Shown: positions 15,467 through 23,376, counted from the first letter of the stretch. The stretch is 27,074 nt of DNA from Sphingomonas sanxanigenens (GCA_003240855.1 QFNN01000032.1:1-27074), one strand, 5' to 3'. Translations and numbers: made by a program. Notes: generated from the letters alone by a model not told the origin.

Positions 15467-15743
15467 GGCCGCCCCGGGAAAAGCTGTCCTACAGCCCCGC
15501 CGCGATGTTATGCGCGGCGCGGACGCGCCCTGCCCCGCTCTTTGACATCGCCCGGAGTCCGAAGTTGAGAGAAGCGCTCCAGCCTCTCAACTTTGTCAAC
15601 TTCCGGAGACCGGAATCGCGCTTTTCCGCCATTCCCTACAGGAAGCATCGTCACGATGCCCACCCCGCCGTTGCGAGCGGAGCGAAGCGATATAACCCGG
15701 CAAAAAGCGGAACGCCGGATTGCGCCCGGGATGAGGATCGAGA
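15467..15743. other. Gene-free gap with several inverted repeats
   Basis: No convincing gene lies between the convergent uup and mnmA stops. The short ORFs here lack ribosome binding sites and conserved features. The gap contains gctgt/acagc (about 15483-15495), a 10-bp inverted repeat (15562-15593, listed separately), ttccgg/ccggaa (about 15600-15615), gcatcg/cgatgc (about 15646-15660) and ccggc/gccgg (15697-15718). Some of these should act as terminators; the density of repeats leaves room for a structured RNA. Confidence 0.5.
15562..15593. repeat. 10-bp inverted repeat
   Basis: aagttgagag (15562-15571) and ctctcaactt (15584-15593) are perfect complements with a 12-base loop. The next bases, tgtcaa (15594-15599), complement ttgaca at 15542-15547, so the stem could extend by six pairs across a 14-base bulge. 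It is about 95 bases after the uup stop and 150 bases past the mnmA stop, far for a simple terminator. Confidence 0.7.
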
Positions 15744-16850
15744 TTAGGCGGTTTCCAGCGCGGCGGCTTCGGTCTCGGCGATCCATCCGCCGCCCAGCAC
15801 GCGGTCGCCGGCATAAAGCACCGCCGCCTGCCCCGGCGCGACGCCATATTCGGGCGTATCGAAGATCACCCGGTCGCCGTCCAGCCGCGCCGGCGCGGGC
15901 CTGGCCATCGAACGCACCTTGGCGGTCAGCGGCCCATTATGCTCGCCGCCGATCCAGTTGATGTCGGCAAGGCGCGCGGCCCCCACCGCCAGCGCGGCGC
16001 GCGGGCCGACGACGATGCGCCTGGTTTCGGCCTCGAGCCGGACGACGTAAAGCGGCTCCGCCTGTCCGCCAATCTCGATCCCGCGCCGCTGCCCGACCGT
16101 ATAGTGGATCAGCCCGCGATGACGGCCGAGCACGCGGCCCGCCTGATCGACGATGTCGCCGCCCTCGTCCGCATCGGGCCTGATCTTGCGCACCACCCGC
16201 GCATAGTCGCCATCGGGGACGAAGCAGATATCCTGACTGTCGGGCTTTGCGGCCACGCCAAGACCAAGCTCGGCGGCGATCGCCCGCACGTCGGATTTGG
16301 GCATCCCGCCCAGCGGGAAGCGGAGATAGTCGAGCTGTTCGGCGGTAGTCGCGAACAGGAAATAGCTCTGGTCGCGCGCCGGATCGACGGCGCGGTGCAG
16401 TTCCGCCCCCTCCGCGCCCATCACGCGGCGGACATAGTGGCCAGTCGCCAGACAATCGGCCCCCAGATCGCGCGCAAGGCGGAACAGATCGGTGAACTTC
16501 ACGCCCATATTGCACTTCACGCACGGGATGGGGGTGCGCCCGGCCATATATTCGTCGGCGAAATCCTCGATCACGCTTTCGCGGAAGCGCGTCTCATGGT
16601 CGAAAACATAATGGGCGATGCCCAGCTTGTCGCAGACCGCGCGCGCATCGCGAATATCCTGCCCGGCGCAGCAACTGCCCGTCCGCCCCACCGCCGCACC
16701 ATGATCGTAAAGCTGCAGCGTGACGCCGATCGTCTCGGCTCCGGAACGGGCGGCGAGCGCAGCGACGACCGATGAATCGACGCCGCCGGACATGGCGACG
16801 ACGATGCGGCGGGCCGAAAAAGGCGCGGCAAGCTGGAAATCCGGAGTCAT
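15744..16850 (-). CDS. mnmA: tRNA-specific 2-thiouridylase MnmA
   Basis: A 368-residue cytoplasmic enzyme that thiolates U34 at the wobble position of tRNA-Lys, -Glu and -Gln, using ATP and sulfur from a persulfide relay. The PP-loop SGGVDSS is at 21-27. The catalytic pair is Cys113 (in CVKCNMGVKF) and Cys209 (in DSQDICFV). As in many alphaproteobacterial members, the segment reads PCVKCN, with Cys110 where E. coli has Asp. Further family features are TGHYVR, DQSYFLF and HYTVGQRRG, and the C-terminal beta-barrel ends YAGDRVLGGGWI. The length is normal. The ATG at 16850 fits homologues. No sulfur-relay gene is adjacent; it is transcribed alone, convergent with uup. Confidence 0.96.
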   Translation of the reverse strand: MTPDFQLAAPFSARRIVVAMSGGVDSSVVAALAARSGAETIGVTLQLYDHGAAVGRTGSCCAGQDIRDARAVCDKLGIAHYVFDHETRFRESVIEDFADEYMAGRTPIPCVKCNMGVKFTDLFRLARDLGADCLATGHYVRRVMGAEGAELHRAVDPARDQSYFLFATTAEQLDYLRFPLGGMPKSDVRAIAAELGLGVAAKPDSQDICFVPDGDYARVVRKIRPDADEGGDIVDQAGRVLGRHRGLIHYTVGQRRGIEIGGQAEPLYVVRLEAETRRIVVGPRAALAVGAARLADINWIGGEHNGPLTAKVRSMARPAPARLDGDRVIFDTPEYGVAPGQAAVLYAGDRVLGGGWIAETEAAALETA

Positions 16851-16964
16851 CCCGGCGTCATTTAGGGGATCGCGCGCAATTTCAACAGGGGCGCTTTACG
16901 GCCCTTTCATCCTTTCGGCGTAACAGTGACGACCCGCAACAATGGTTGGGAGTCGCAGCCTTTC

Positions 16965-17228
16965 ATGGATCTGAGTTTCGCACGTTTCGACTGGAAGGCG
17001 CGCGGGCCGGCGACAATTCCCGACATTTCGGTGCTGCTCGCCGAACTGGCGGCGCGGCAGGCGGCGAGCGCCACGGCGATCGCCCAGGCGTCATCGCTGA
17101 TTCCGGCGCGATCGGGCGATCCTTCGATGGCCGGGCGCGTCAATCTTTTCGGCGAGGGCGTTCATCGCGTCTCAGGCAGCTTTCATCCCGGCGTGGCCGC
17201 TCTGCTAACCGACCATCAACCAACATGA
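16965..17228 (+). CDS. Small hypothetical protein upstream of sciP
   Basis: An 87-residue ORF (MDLSFARFDWKARGPATIPD...) that I do not recognise. Support for it being real: third codon positions are mostly G/C like the neighbours, it fills most of an otherwise empty 475-base gap between mnmA and sciP, and it is co-directional with sciP. Against: no strong ribosome binding site (GGGAG is about 11 bases before the ATG) and no recognisable domain. It has no signal peptide or membrane segment; the middle is an Ala-rich helix (LLAELAARQAASATAIAQAS) and the end is Gly/Val/His-containing (NLFGEGVHRVSGSFHPGVAALL). A GTG at 16926 would add 13 residues. An antisense ORF over the same bases (16907-17143) is less convincing. 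Confidence 0.45.
   Translation: MDLSFARFDWKARGPATIPDISVLLAELAARQAASATAIAQASSLIPARSGDPSMAGRVNLFGEGVHRVSGSFHPGVAALLTDHQPT
17205..17220 (+). promoter_or_regulatory. Possible degenerate CtrA box upstream of sciP
   Basis: CTAA-N7-TCAAC (17205-17208 and 17216-17220) matches the CtrA consensus TTAA-N7-TTAAC at all but one base in each half and has the exact seven-base spacing. It lies about 105 bases before the sciP start. Chance occurrence is possible, and it overlaps the end of the small unknown ORF. Confidence 0.25.
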
Positions 17229-17325
17229 CCGAGCCTTTTACCGTCACGTTTCAGCGTTCCTAAAATCCGCTGCTGTATCAGCCAAACCGAGTGGGACGGG
17301 ATAATCCCAGCGTATCGAGGTAAAC

Positions 17326-17625
17326 ATGATCGAGAATCAGAAAATTCGTCCAGCTCAAGTGATCGGACCGCTCGGGGAGCCGCTGACTCTCGATTCACTG
17401 CCGCCGGCCAACACCACCCGATGGGTCGTCCGCCGCAAGGCGGAGGTGGTGGCGGCCGTCAATGGCGGCCTGTTGTCGGTCGACGAGGTGTGCGACCGTT
17501 ACAATCTGACGGTTGAGGAGTTTGCGAGCTGGCAGCGCGCGGTCGACCGATCGGGCATGCCGGGACTGCGCGTGACGCGTATTCAGCATTACAAGTCGCT
17601 CTACGAACGCCAGCAGAAATATTGA
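17326..17625 (+). CDS. sciP: SciP, CtrA-inhibiting cell-cycle regulator (DUF1153)
   Basis: A 99-residue helix-turn-helix protein of the DUF1153/SciP family. In Caulobacter SciP binds CtrA and blocks its activation of target promoters in swarmer-phase cells. Visible family blocks: VIGPLGEPLTLDSLPP (about 12-27), TTRWVVRRKAEVVAAVNGGLLS, then the HTH VDEVCDRYNLTVEEFASWQRAVD, and GLRVTRIQHY near the end. These are near-identical in spirit to the Caulobacter protein as I recall it. The length is normal. The ATG at 17326 has GAGG about six bases upstream. It is followed by an 11-bp terminator hairpin, so it is likely the last gene of its transcript. Its presence implies that CtrA is encoded elsewhere in this genome. 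Confidence 0.93.
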   Translation: MIENQKIRPAQVIGPLGEPLTLDSLPPANTTRWVVRRKAEVVAAVNGGLLSVDEVCDRYNLTVEEFASWQRAVDRSGMPGLRVTRIQHYKSLYERQQKY

Positions 17626-17642
17626 TGTGAGTAAAAGCTTTA

Positions 17643-17667
17643 GGAAAGGCGTCGTCGACGCCTTTCC
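17643..17667 (+). terminator. Terminator after sciP
   Basis: Arms ggaaaggcgtc (17643-17653) and gacgcctttcc (17657-17667) are perfect 11-bp complements around a three-base gtc, 18 bases after the sciP stop. The loop is small, but the stem is strong. Confidence 0.75.
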
Positions 17668-17732
17668 CGAAGCGAAGGCCAACTTTCCATCGCATGTCCG
17701 CCGCCGCACCCGAAACAAATTGCACTGCCGCC

Positions 17733-17757
17733 GGAACCGGCTCACTTTCCATTCGTC
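17733..17757 (+). promoter_or_regulatory. Candidate EcfG-type general-stress promoter
   Basis: GGAAC at 17733-17737, a 16-base spacer, and CGTC at 17754-17757. The alphaproteobacterial EcfG sigma factor recognises GGAAC-N16/17-CGTT, so only the last base differs. It lies about 40 bases before the start of the GlsB-family gene, the right distance for a promoter, and GlsB/YeaQ-type genes are commonly stress-induced. Confidence 0.5.
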
Positions 17758-17799
17758 TATAAGGACACCGCCAGATGGCGGGGCGACAGGAGGGTGAAC

Positions 17800-18057
17800 A
17801 TGGGACTGATTATCTGGTTGATCGTCGGCGGCGTCATCGGCTGGCTCGCGAGCCTCATCATGCGGACGGACGCCCAGCAGGGCATCATACTCAATATCGT
17901 CGTCGGCATTGTCGGCGCCTTTGTCGGCGGCCTCATCTTCAGCGGCGGAACGATCAACAACGCCCCGCTGACGCTGACGTCTTTCCTCGTTTCGCTGGTC
18001 GGTGCAGTCATCCTGCTGGCGATCGTCAATCTGATCCGGCGCGGCTCGGTCCGCTAG
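17800..18057 (+). CDS. GlsB/YeaQ/YmgE-family small membrane protein
   Basis: An 85-residue inner-membrane protein with three hydrophobic helices (about 1-20, 28-50, 60-80) separated by short polar turns. The pattern GLIIWLIVGGVIGWLASLIM, then IVVGIVGAFVGGLIF, is that of the 'transglycosylase-associated protein' family GlsB/YeaQ/YmgE. Members are induced by stress in several bacteria, but their molecular role is unsettled and the enzymatic name should not be taken literally. The ATG at 17800 is preceded by AGGAGG at 17789-17794 with ideal spacing; an upstream GTG at 17794 overlaps that site and was rejected. A candidate EcfG promoter lies just upstream and a hairpin terminator just downstream, so it is probably monocistronic. 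Confidence 0.9.
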   Translation: MGLIIWLIVGGVIGWLASLIMRTDAQQGIILNIVVGIVGAFVGGLIFSGGTINNAPLTLTSFLVSLVGAVILLAIVNLIRRGSVR

Positions 18058-18077
18058 ACCCCGCCGCCTGATTTGCG

Positions 18078-18107
18078 AGGCCGGCGCTCCCGCAGGAACG
18101 CCGGCCT
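18078..18107. terminator. Terminator between GlsB-family and SIMPL genes
   Basis: Arms aggccggcg (18078-18086) and cgccggcct (18099-18107) form a 9-bp stem with a 12-base loop, followed by ttt on the plus strand. It lies between two convergent stops (18057 and 18113) and can serve both. Confidence 0.7.
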
Positions 18108-18112
18108 TTCGC

Positions 18113-18829
18113 TTATTCCAGCTCGAACTTCACGTTGAGCGTGATGCCGACCTTCTGCTCGCCCGCGACGATCTTGGTCCGCGGGGCCGCCGCGACATCG
18201 GCGCGCGCCATCATCATCACCGGCACAGGCTGCGGGAAATCAGCCCCGCTCTCGCTGATCGAGATGATCCGCTTGACCTTGAGGCCCGCCGCCTTCGCAT
18301 AAAGCTCGGCGCGCGCGCGGGCGATGCCGAGCGCGGCGACGCGCGCTTCGTCGAGCGCCTCGGCGGGCTTGTCGAGCATGAAATTGGGGCCGGAAATCTG
18401 GTTGGCCCCTTCCTTGACCAGCGCGTCGAGCACCGCGCCGCTCTTGGCGATGTCGCGGAAACGGATGCTGACCGTGTTGGTCGCCTGATAGCCGGTGATC
18501 ACCGGGGCTTCGTTCTGTGCGTAGCGATATTGCGGATTGAGCTGGATGTTGGCGGTCTGGATGTCGCGATCGGCGATGCCGGCTTTCTTGAGCGCGGCGA
18601 TCACGCGTTCGACTCGCGCGGCATTGTCGCGCAGCGCGGCGGCGGCATCGGTCGCCTGCGTCACGACGCCGGCCGAAATGGTCGCGACATCGGGGACGCG
18701 CGTCGTTTCGCCTTCCGCGCTGATGTCCAGCGTGGCGCCGGTGACGGCGATGACGGGCATCGCCTGAACCTGCGCCGCAGCCGGCGCAGCGGCGGCAGCG
18801 ATCAGGGGCAGCAGGGCAAGGGTCTTCAT
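18113..18829 (-). CDS. SIMPL-domain (DUF541) periplasmic protein
   Basis: A 238-residue exported protein. Residues 1-19 form a signal peptide (LALLPLIAAAAAPAAAQ). The rest is one SIMPL/DUF541 domain: ISAEGETTRVPDVATISAGVVTQA at the start, IQTANIQLNPQYRYAQNEAP and ITGYQATNTVSIRFRDIAKSGAVLDALV in the middle, and AEALDEARVAALGIARARAELYAKAAGLKVKRIISISE later. This is the order seen in family members such as E. coli YggE. The function is poorly defined; some members affect oxidative stress tolerance. The ATG at 18829 follows AGGAGA at six bases. It is divergent from the RND pair across about 160 bases and has its own terminator. Confidence 0.9.
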   Translation of the reverse strand: MKTLALLPLIAAAAAPAAAQVQAMPVIAVTGATLDISAEGETTRVPDVATISAGVVTQATDAAAALRDNAARVERVIAALKKAGIADRDIQTANIQLNPQYRYAQNEAPVITGYQATNTVSIRFRDIAKSGAVLDALVKEGANQISGPNFMLDKPAEALDEARVAALGIARARAELYAKAAGLKVKRIISISESGADFPQPVPVMMMARADVAAAPRTKIVAGEQKVGITLNVKFELE

Positions 18830-18918
18830 CTATCTCTCCTCCATGGCTGCGCGCCAGACAGCATAGCGCGCCTGCACCCCATCTGAACGACGCGGAATCG
18901 GGTCGCGAAAAACGCCGC

Positions 18919-18945
18919 TTGAGCACGGTGACTTATTAATATAAT
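18919..18945 (+). promoter_or_regulatory. Candidate promoter of the RND efflux operon
   Basis: TTGAGC (18919-18924) and TATAAT (18940-18945) lie within a strikingly AT-rich tattaatataata patch in GC-rich surroundings, ending about 44 bases before the adaptor gene. The spacer is 15 bases, shorter than the usual 17; alternatively TAATAC (18942-18947) gives 17. No operator palindrome or local repressor gene is seen. Confidence 0.45.
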
Positions 18946-18988
18946 ACAGTGGCGATTGCGACTTGTTCGGGGCGGAAAGTTGAAGACG

Positions 18989-20158
18989 ATGAACTACGAG
19001 GCCGGTTTCTCGCGTGGTGGCGACATGATGGATATGGACGGCGCGGCCCGGCGCAATCGGCGTCGTCTGATCATAGCCGCAGTGGTCGCGCTGGCGGTGA
19101 TCTCCGTCGCCGCCTTCTACTTCATGCGCAGCAAGGAAGCCGCCAAGCCTGCAACGTCAGGCGATCAGTCGCCGACCGTGACCGTATTCGTCCCCGGCCG
19201 CCAGCCGGTCGATCGTCAGATCCTTGGCACCGGATCGCTCGCCGCGCGGGTCGACATGCCGGTCGCGGTCGTCGGCGAAGGCGGCATGGTCACGCGCGTG
19301 CTCGTCCAGCCCGGCCAATGGGTCGGCGCCGGGCAGGTGCTCGCCACGATCGAGCGCTCGGTCCAGACGCAACAGGTCGCGCAGCAGGAAGCCTCGCTCA
19401 ACGTCGCGCGCGCCGATGCCCGCATCGCGCAGAATAATCTCGATCGATCGCAGCAACTCGTCAGCCGCGGCTTCATCTCGAAGGCCAGCGTCGATCAGCT
19501 CCTCGCCACGCGCGACTCGGCCGCTGCGCGCGTCCGCCTCGCCGAGGCGCAGCTTGCCGAAATGCGCGCGCGCAACGGCCGGCTCGACATCCGCGCGCCG
19601 GCTGCGGGCCTTATCCTTACGCGCGCAGTCGAACCCGGTCAGGTCGTCCAGGCCGGCAGCGGCACGCTGTTCCGCATCGCCAAGGACGGCGAGATGGAAC
19701 TGCGCGCCCAGCTTGCCGAAGGCGACATGGCAGTGCTCCGCGAAGGCGTGACGGCGACCGTCACGCCCGTGGGTTCGACCAAGAGCTTCGCCGGCCGCGT
19801 CTGGCAGCTTTCGCCCGTCATCGATCCGTCGACACGCCAGGGCATCGCGCGCATCGCCGTGCCTTACGACCCGGAGCTTCGGCCAGGCGGGTTCGCGCAG
19901 GCGTCGATCATCGGCGGCTCGGCGGTGGTTCCGCTGATCCCCGATTCGGCGGTGCAGAGCGATGACAAGGGCAGCTTCGTCTACGTCGTCGGCAAGGACA
20001 ACAAGGCCGAGCGCCGCGACATCAAGGTCGGCGACGTGACCGACAAGGGCGTTGCGGTGATCAGCGGCCTTGGCGGAACCGAGCATGTCGTGCTCTCGGC
20101 CGGCGGCTTCCTGAGCCCCGGCGAGGCGGTGAAGCCCGTTCTCACCAAGACGCGCTGA
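18989..20158 (+). CDS. RND efflux periplasmic adaptor (membrane fusion protein)
   Basis: A 389-residue adaptor subunit. A short cytoplasmic N-terminus with a basic patch (RRNRRR, about 21-26) is followed by one membrane helix (about 27-47), then the periplasmic part. The order is: first half of the lipoyl domain (VAVVGEGGMVTRVLVQPGQWVGAGQVLATIE), a coiled-coil hairpin (about 130-200, QQEASLNVARADARIAQNNLDRSQQLVSRGFIS), second lipoyl half (LDIRAPAAGLILTRAVEPGQVVQAG), a beta-barrel (ELRAQLAEGDMAVLREG) and a membrane-proximal domain ending VVLSAGGFLSPGEAVKPV. It links the inner-membrane pump to an outer-membrane channel. The start at 18989 is chosen from the initial basic/TM layout; further in-frame ATGs at 19025, 19028 and 19034 are possible. 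The pump gene follows after 11 bases. Confidence 0.93.
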   Translation: MNYEAGFSRGGDMMDMDGAARRNRRRLIIAAVVALAVISVAAFYFMRSKEAAKPATSGDQSPTVTVFVPGRQPVDRQILGTGSLAARVDMPVAVVGEGGMVTRVLVQPGQWVGAGQVLATIERSVQTQQVAQQEASLNVARADARIAQNNLDRSQQLVSRGFISKASVDQLLATRDSAAARVRLAEAQLAEMRARNGRLDIRAPAAGLILTRAVEPGQVVQAGSGTLFRIAKDGEMELRAQLAEGDMAVLREGVTATVTPVGSTKSFAGRVWQLSPVIDPSTRQGIARIAVPYDPELRPGGFAQASIIGGSAVVPLIPDSAVQSDDKGSFVYVVGKDNKAERRDIKVGDVTDKGVAVISGLGGTEHVVLSAGGFLSPGEAVKPVLTKTR

Positions 20159-20169
20159 GGGATTTCGCG

Positions 20170-23100
20170 ATGAACTTCCGCAACATTTCGGCCTGGTCCA
20201 TCCGGAATCCGGTTCCGCCGATTGTCATCTTCGCGGCGCTCACGCTGGCGGGCATCGTCGCCTTCATGCGCATGGACGTGCAGAACGATCCCGATATCGA
20301 TTTTCCCGGCGCGATCGTCCTCATCACCCAGCCCGGAGCCGCGCCGACAGAGCTGGAGACGCAGGTCACCCAGCGCGTCGAGGCGGCGGTCCGCACGATC
20401 GAGGGCATCGACGAGATCAACTCGACCGTGACCGAAGGCCAGTCGCAGACCTTCATCCAGTTTGCGATCGGCACGCCCATAGACCGCGCCGTTACCGACG
20501 TGCGCGACAAGATCTCGCAGATCCGCAGCAACCTTCCCGACGGCATCCTTGAACCGCAGGTGATCCGCGTCTCGACCTCCGGCAACACGCTTGCTTATTA
20601 CGCGGCGTCGGCGACTGACATGACGCTTGAGCAACTGAGCTGGTATGTCGACAATACCGTCGCGAAAAAGCTGCTGTCGGTTTCCGGCATGGGAGACGTC
20701 TATCGCCGCGGCGGCGTTTCGCGCGAGATGCGCATCGTGCTCGATCCGGCGCGCATGCAGGCGCTGGGGCTGACGGCGACGGCGGTCAACAACCAGCTTC
20801 GCCAGGTCAATCTCAACGCTGCCGGCGGCCGCGCCGAGATCGCCGGTTCCGAACAATCGGTCCGCATCCTGGGCAACGCCAAAAATGCCTATGAGCTTGG
20901 CGAGACGCAGATCGCGCTGTCCAACGGCAAGAGCGTCAAGCTCTCCGATATCGCCGATGTCCGCGATCTGCATGACGAGCAGCGATCGATTTCCAAGACC
21001 GGCGGCAAGCAGGTTCTGACCTTCGGGTTCGAGCGTGCAAAGGGCATGTCCGACGTGAGCGTCTATGACGGCGCGGTAAAGACGCTGAAGGATCTCGAGA
21101 AACAGAACCCCAAGGTCCATTTCACCGAACTGTTCACCAATGTCGATTACACCAAGGAACAGTATAAATCGGCGATGCACGCGATGATCGAGGGCGCGGT
21201 GCTCGCGGTGGTCGTGGTGTTCCTGTTCCTGCGCGACTGGCGGGCGACCATCATCTCGGCCCTGGCCATCCCGCTATCCGCCATCCCGACCTTCTGGTTC
21301 ATGGATCTGATGGGCTTCACGCTCAACAGCTTGACGCTGCTGGGGCTCAGCCTCGTGGCGGGCGTCCTTGTCGACGACGCCATCGTGGAGATCGAGAATA
21401 TCGTCCGCCACATGCGCATGGGCAAAAGCGCTTATCAGGCCGCGATCGACGCCGCCGACGAGATCGGCCTCGCAGTGCTCGCCACCACGATGACGATCGT
21501 CGCAGTGTTCCTGCCCGTCGGCCTTATGCCCGGCATTTCCGGTCAGTTCTTCAAGAATTTCGGGCTCACCGTCGTCGCGTCGGTGCTGATGAGCCTCGCG
21601 GTCGCGCGCATGATCACGCCCATGATCGCCGCCTATTTCCTGAAGGCGCACGGCGAACAGCAGCATGGCGAAGGCTGGCTGATGGACCGCTATATGGCGG
21701 CGCTCAAATGGACGCTTGACGAGAGCCGGATGATGCGGATGCGCGCGCAGGGCGGCTGGCGCCGCCGGCTCGCCCGGTTCGCCGATCACCGCGTGATCGT
21801 ATTCGGCATGGGCGGCTTCGCGTTCCTGATGACGATCGTCGTGTTCGCGCAATTGCCGATGACCTTCCAGCCGGCGATCAACAGCGACACCAGCCGCATC
21901 GCGATCAGCATGGTTCCGGGCACCACCCTCGCCCAGACCGAAGCTGTGGCCGACAAGGTGGCGGCGATGATGGACAAGCGCACCGACATTGTCGAAAAGA
22001 CGTTCGAGCGCATCGATGTCGGCACCGCGACGGTCTATCTGCGCCTGCGCAAGGACCGGCCGATGACGAGCACCGCGTTTGAACGCTCGGTCGCGCAGCA
22101 GCTTGCCGCCATTCCCGACGCGCGCGTCAACTTCCAGTCGCAGTTCGGCGGCGGCGGCGGCAGCAACCGCGACATCTCGATCACGCTGGGCGGCGACGAT
22201 CCCGAGGAACTCAACCGCGTCGCCAGCAACATCCTGCGCGAAATGTCGGGCCTGAAGGAAATCGTCGCGCCGCGCGTCGAAGGCAATCTCCAGCGGCCCG
22301 AAATCACCCTGCGCCCGCGCCTCGACCTCGCTGCGCAGCTTGGCGTGACGACGCAGGCGCTCAGCCAGGCGATCCGCATCGCGACGCTGGGCGAGATCGA
22401 CCAGAACAGCGCCAAATTCTCGCTGTCCGATCGCCAGATTCCGATCCGCGTCGCGATCAACGAGGATGCGCGCCAGAAGATGGCGACGATCAAGAACCTG
22501 CCCGTGCAGACGCTTTACGGCGGGTCGGTGCCGCTTTCCGTCGTCGCCGATGTCGGCTTCGGCGCGGGGCCGACGCAGATCGATCGCAACAATCAGGTCC
22601 GCCGCCTGACGATCGGCGCGGATCTCGCCCCCGGCCTCGTCAGCGGCCAGGCGATGGAGAAGATCGACAAGTTGCCGTCGTTGCAGAACCTGCCGATCGG
22701 CGTCAGCCGCCTGATCTTGGGCAGCTCGAAGTGGCAGAATGAAATGCTGGTCAACTTCGCGATCGCGATCGTCGCCGGCGTGATGCTCGTCTTTGGCGTG
22801 CTCGTGCTGCTCTACCAGCGGATCATGCCGCCCTTCGTCAACATGGGGTCGCTGCTGCTGGCTCCGCTCGGCGGCGGGTTGGCGCTGTGGCTCACCGGAA
22901 ACCCGCTGTCGCTGCCGGTGTTCATCGGCGTGCTGATGCTGCTCGGCATCGTCGGCAAGAACTCGATCCTGCTGGTCGACTTCGCGCTGGAGGAGATGGG
23001 CAAGGGCGTCGATCGCAAGGTCGCGATCATCGATGCCGGCCACAAGCGCGCCCAGCCGATCGTGATGACCACGGTCGCGATGGTCGCGGGCATGGTGCCC

Positions 23101-23322
23101 ACCGCCTTGTCGCTTTCCGGCGACGGCGCCTGGCGCGCGCCGATGGGCATCACGGTCATCGGCGGCCTGACTGTCTCGACGCTGCTGACGTTGCTCATCG
23201 TTCCGGCGACCTTCAGCCTGGCGATGGGATTCGAGCGCTGGCTCGGGCCGAAGCTGTCCCGCCGCCTGACCAATGGCGGCGCGACGCCGCACGGGAGCGA
23301 GACAGCACAGCCTGCCGAGTAA
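20170..23322 (+). CDS. RND efflux pump, HAE1-like permease
   Basis: A 1050-residue inner-membrane proton/drug antiporter of normal length. TM1 is IVIFAALTLAGIVAFMRM and the porter-domain start is DVQNDPDIDFPGAIV. TM4 carries Asp402-Asp403 (GVLVDDAIVEIENIVRHM) and TM10 carries Lys930 (GIVGKNSILLVDFALEE), equivalent to the proton-relay residues of AcrB. The two large periplasmic loops and 12 predicted helices are in the usual duplicated arrangement. The start is fixed by the family; GAGGG lies about nine bases upstream and overlaps the adaptor stop. Substrate range cannot be read from the sequence. No outer-membrane channel gene follows, so the pair must use a TolC-like protein encoded elsewhere. 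Confidence 0.95.
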   Translation: MNFRNISAWSIRNPVPPIVIFAALTLAGIVAFMRMDVQNDPDIDFPGAIVLITQPGAAPTELETQVTQRVEAAVRTIEGIDEINSTVTEGQSQTFIQFAIGTPIDRAVTDVRDKISQIRSNLPDGILEPQVIRVSTSGNTLAYYAASATDMTLEQLSWYVDNTVAKKLLSVSGMGDVYRRGGVSREMRIVLDPARMQALGLTATAVNNQLRQVNLNAAGGRAEIAGSEQSVRILGNAKNAYELGETQIALSNGKSVKLSDIADVRDLHDEQRSISKTGGKQVLTFGFERAKGMSDVSVYDGAVKTLKDLEKQNPKVHFTELFTNVDYTKEQYKSAMHAMIEGAVLAVVVVFLFLRDWRATIISALAIPLSAIPTFWFMDLMGFTLNSLTLLGLSLVAGVLVDDAIVEIENIVRHMRMGKSAYQAAIDAADEIGLAVLATTMTIVAVFLPVGLMPGISGQFFKNFGLTVVASVLMSLAVARMITPMIAAYFLKAHGEQQHGEGWLMDRYMAALKWTLDESRMMRMRAQGGWRRRLARFADHRVIVFGMGGFAFLMTIVVFAQLPMTFQPAINSDTSRIAISMVPGTTLAQTEAVADKVAAMMDKRTDIVEKTFERIDVGTATVYLRLRKDRPMTSTAFERSVAQQLAAIPDARVNFQSQFGGGGGSNRDISITLGGDDPEELNRVASNILREMSGLKEIVAPRVEGNLQRPEITLRPRLDLAAQLGVTTQALSQAIRIATLGEIDQNSAKFSLSDRQIPIRVAINEDARQKMATIKNLPVQTLYGGSVPLSVVADVGFGAGPTQIDRNNQVRRLTIGADLAPGLVSGQAMEKIDKLPSLQNLPIGVSRLILGSSKWQNEMLVNFAIAIVAGVMLVFGVLVLLYQRIMPPFVNMGSLLLAPLGGGLALWLTGNPLSLPVFIGVLMLLGIVGKNSILLVDFALEEMGKGVDRKVAIIDAGHKRAQPIVMTTVAMVAGMVPTALSLSGDGAWRAPMGITVIGGLTVSTLLTLLIVPATFSLAMGFERWLGPKLSRRLTNGGATPHGSETAQPAE

Positions 23323-23353
23323 CGACCGACGGTGATCGCAAAGGAATGAAATT

Positions 23354-23376
23354 GGGGGTTGAACCATTCCACCCCC
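23354..23376 (+). terminator. Possible terminator after the RND pump
   Basis: gggggt (23354-23359) and accccc (23371-23376) form a 6-bp stem with an 11-base loop, about 30 bases after the pump stop and 17 bases before the next start. It could end the efflux transcript or merely attenuate it. Confidence 0.45.

Noticed and set aside
16907..17143. Minus-strand 78-codon ORF upstream of mnmA
   Set aside because: No ribosome binding site or known domain, and the opposite-strand ORF has the better codon pattern.
21274..23367. A 697-codon open frame on the minus strand over the RND pump
   Set aside because: Antisense shadow: the product is dominated by Arg, His, Asp and Gln with no recognisable domain, while the plus strand encodes a full RND permease.
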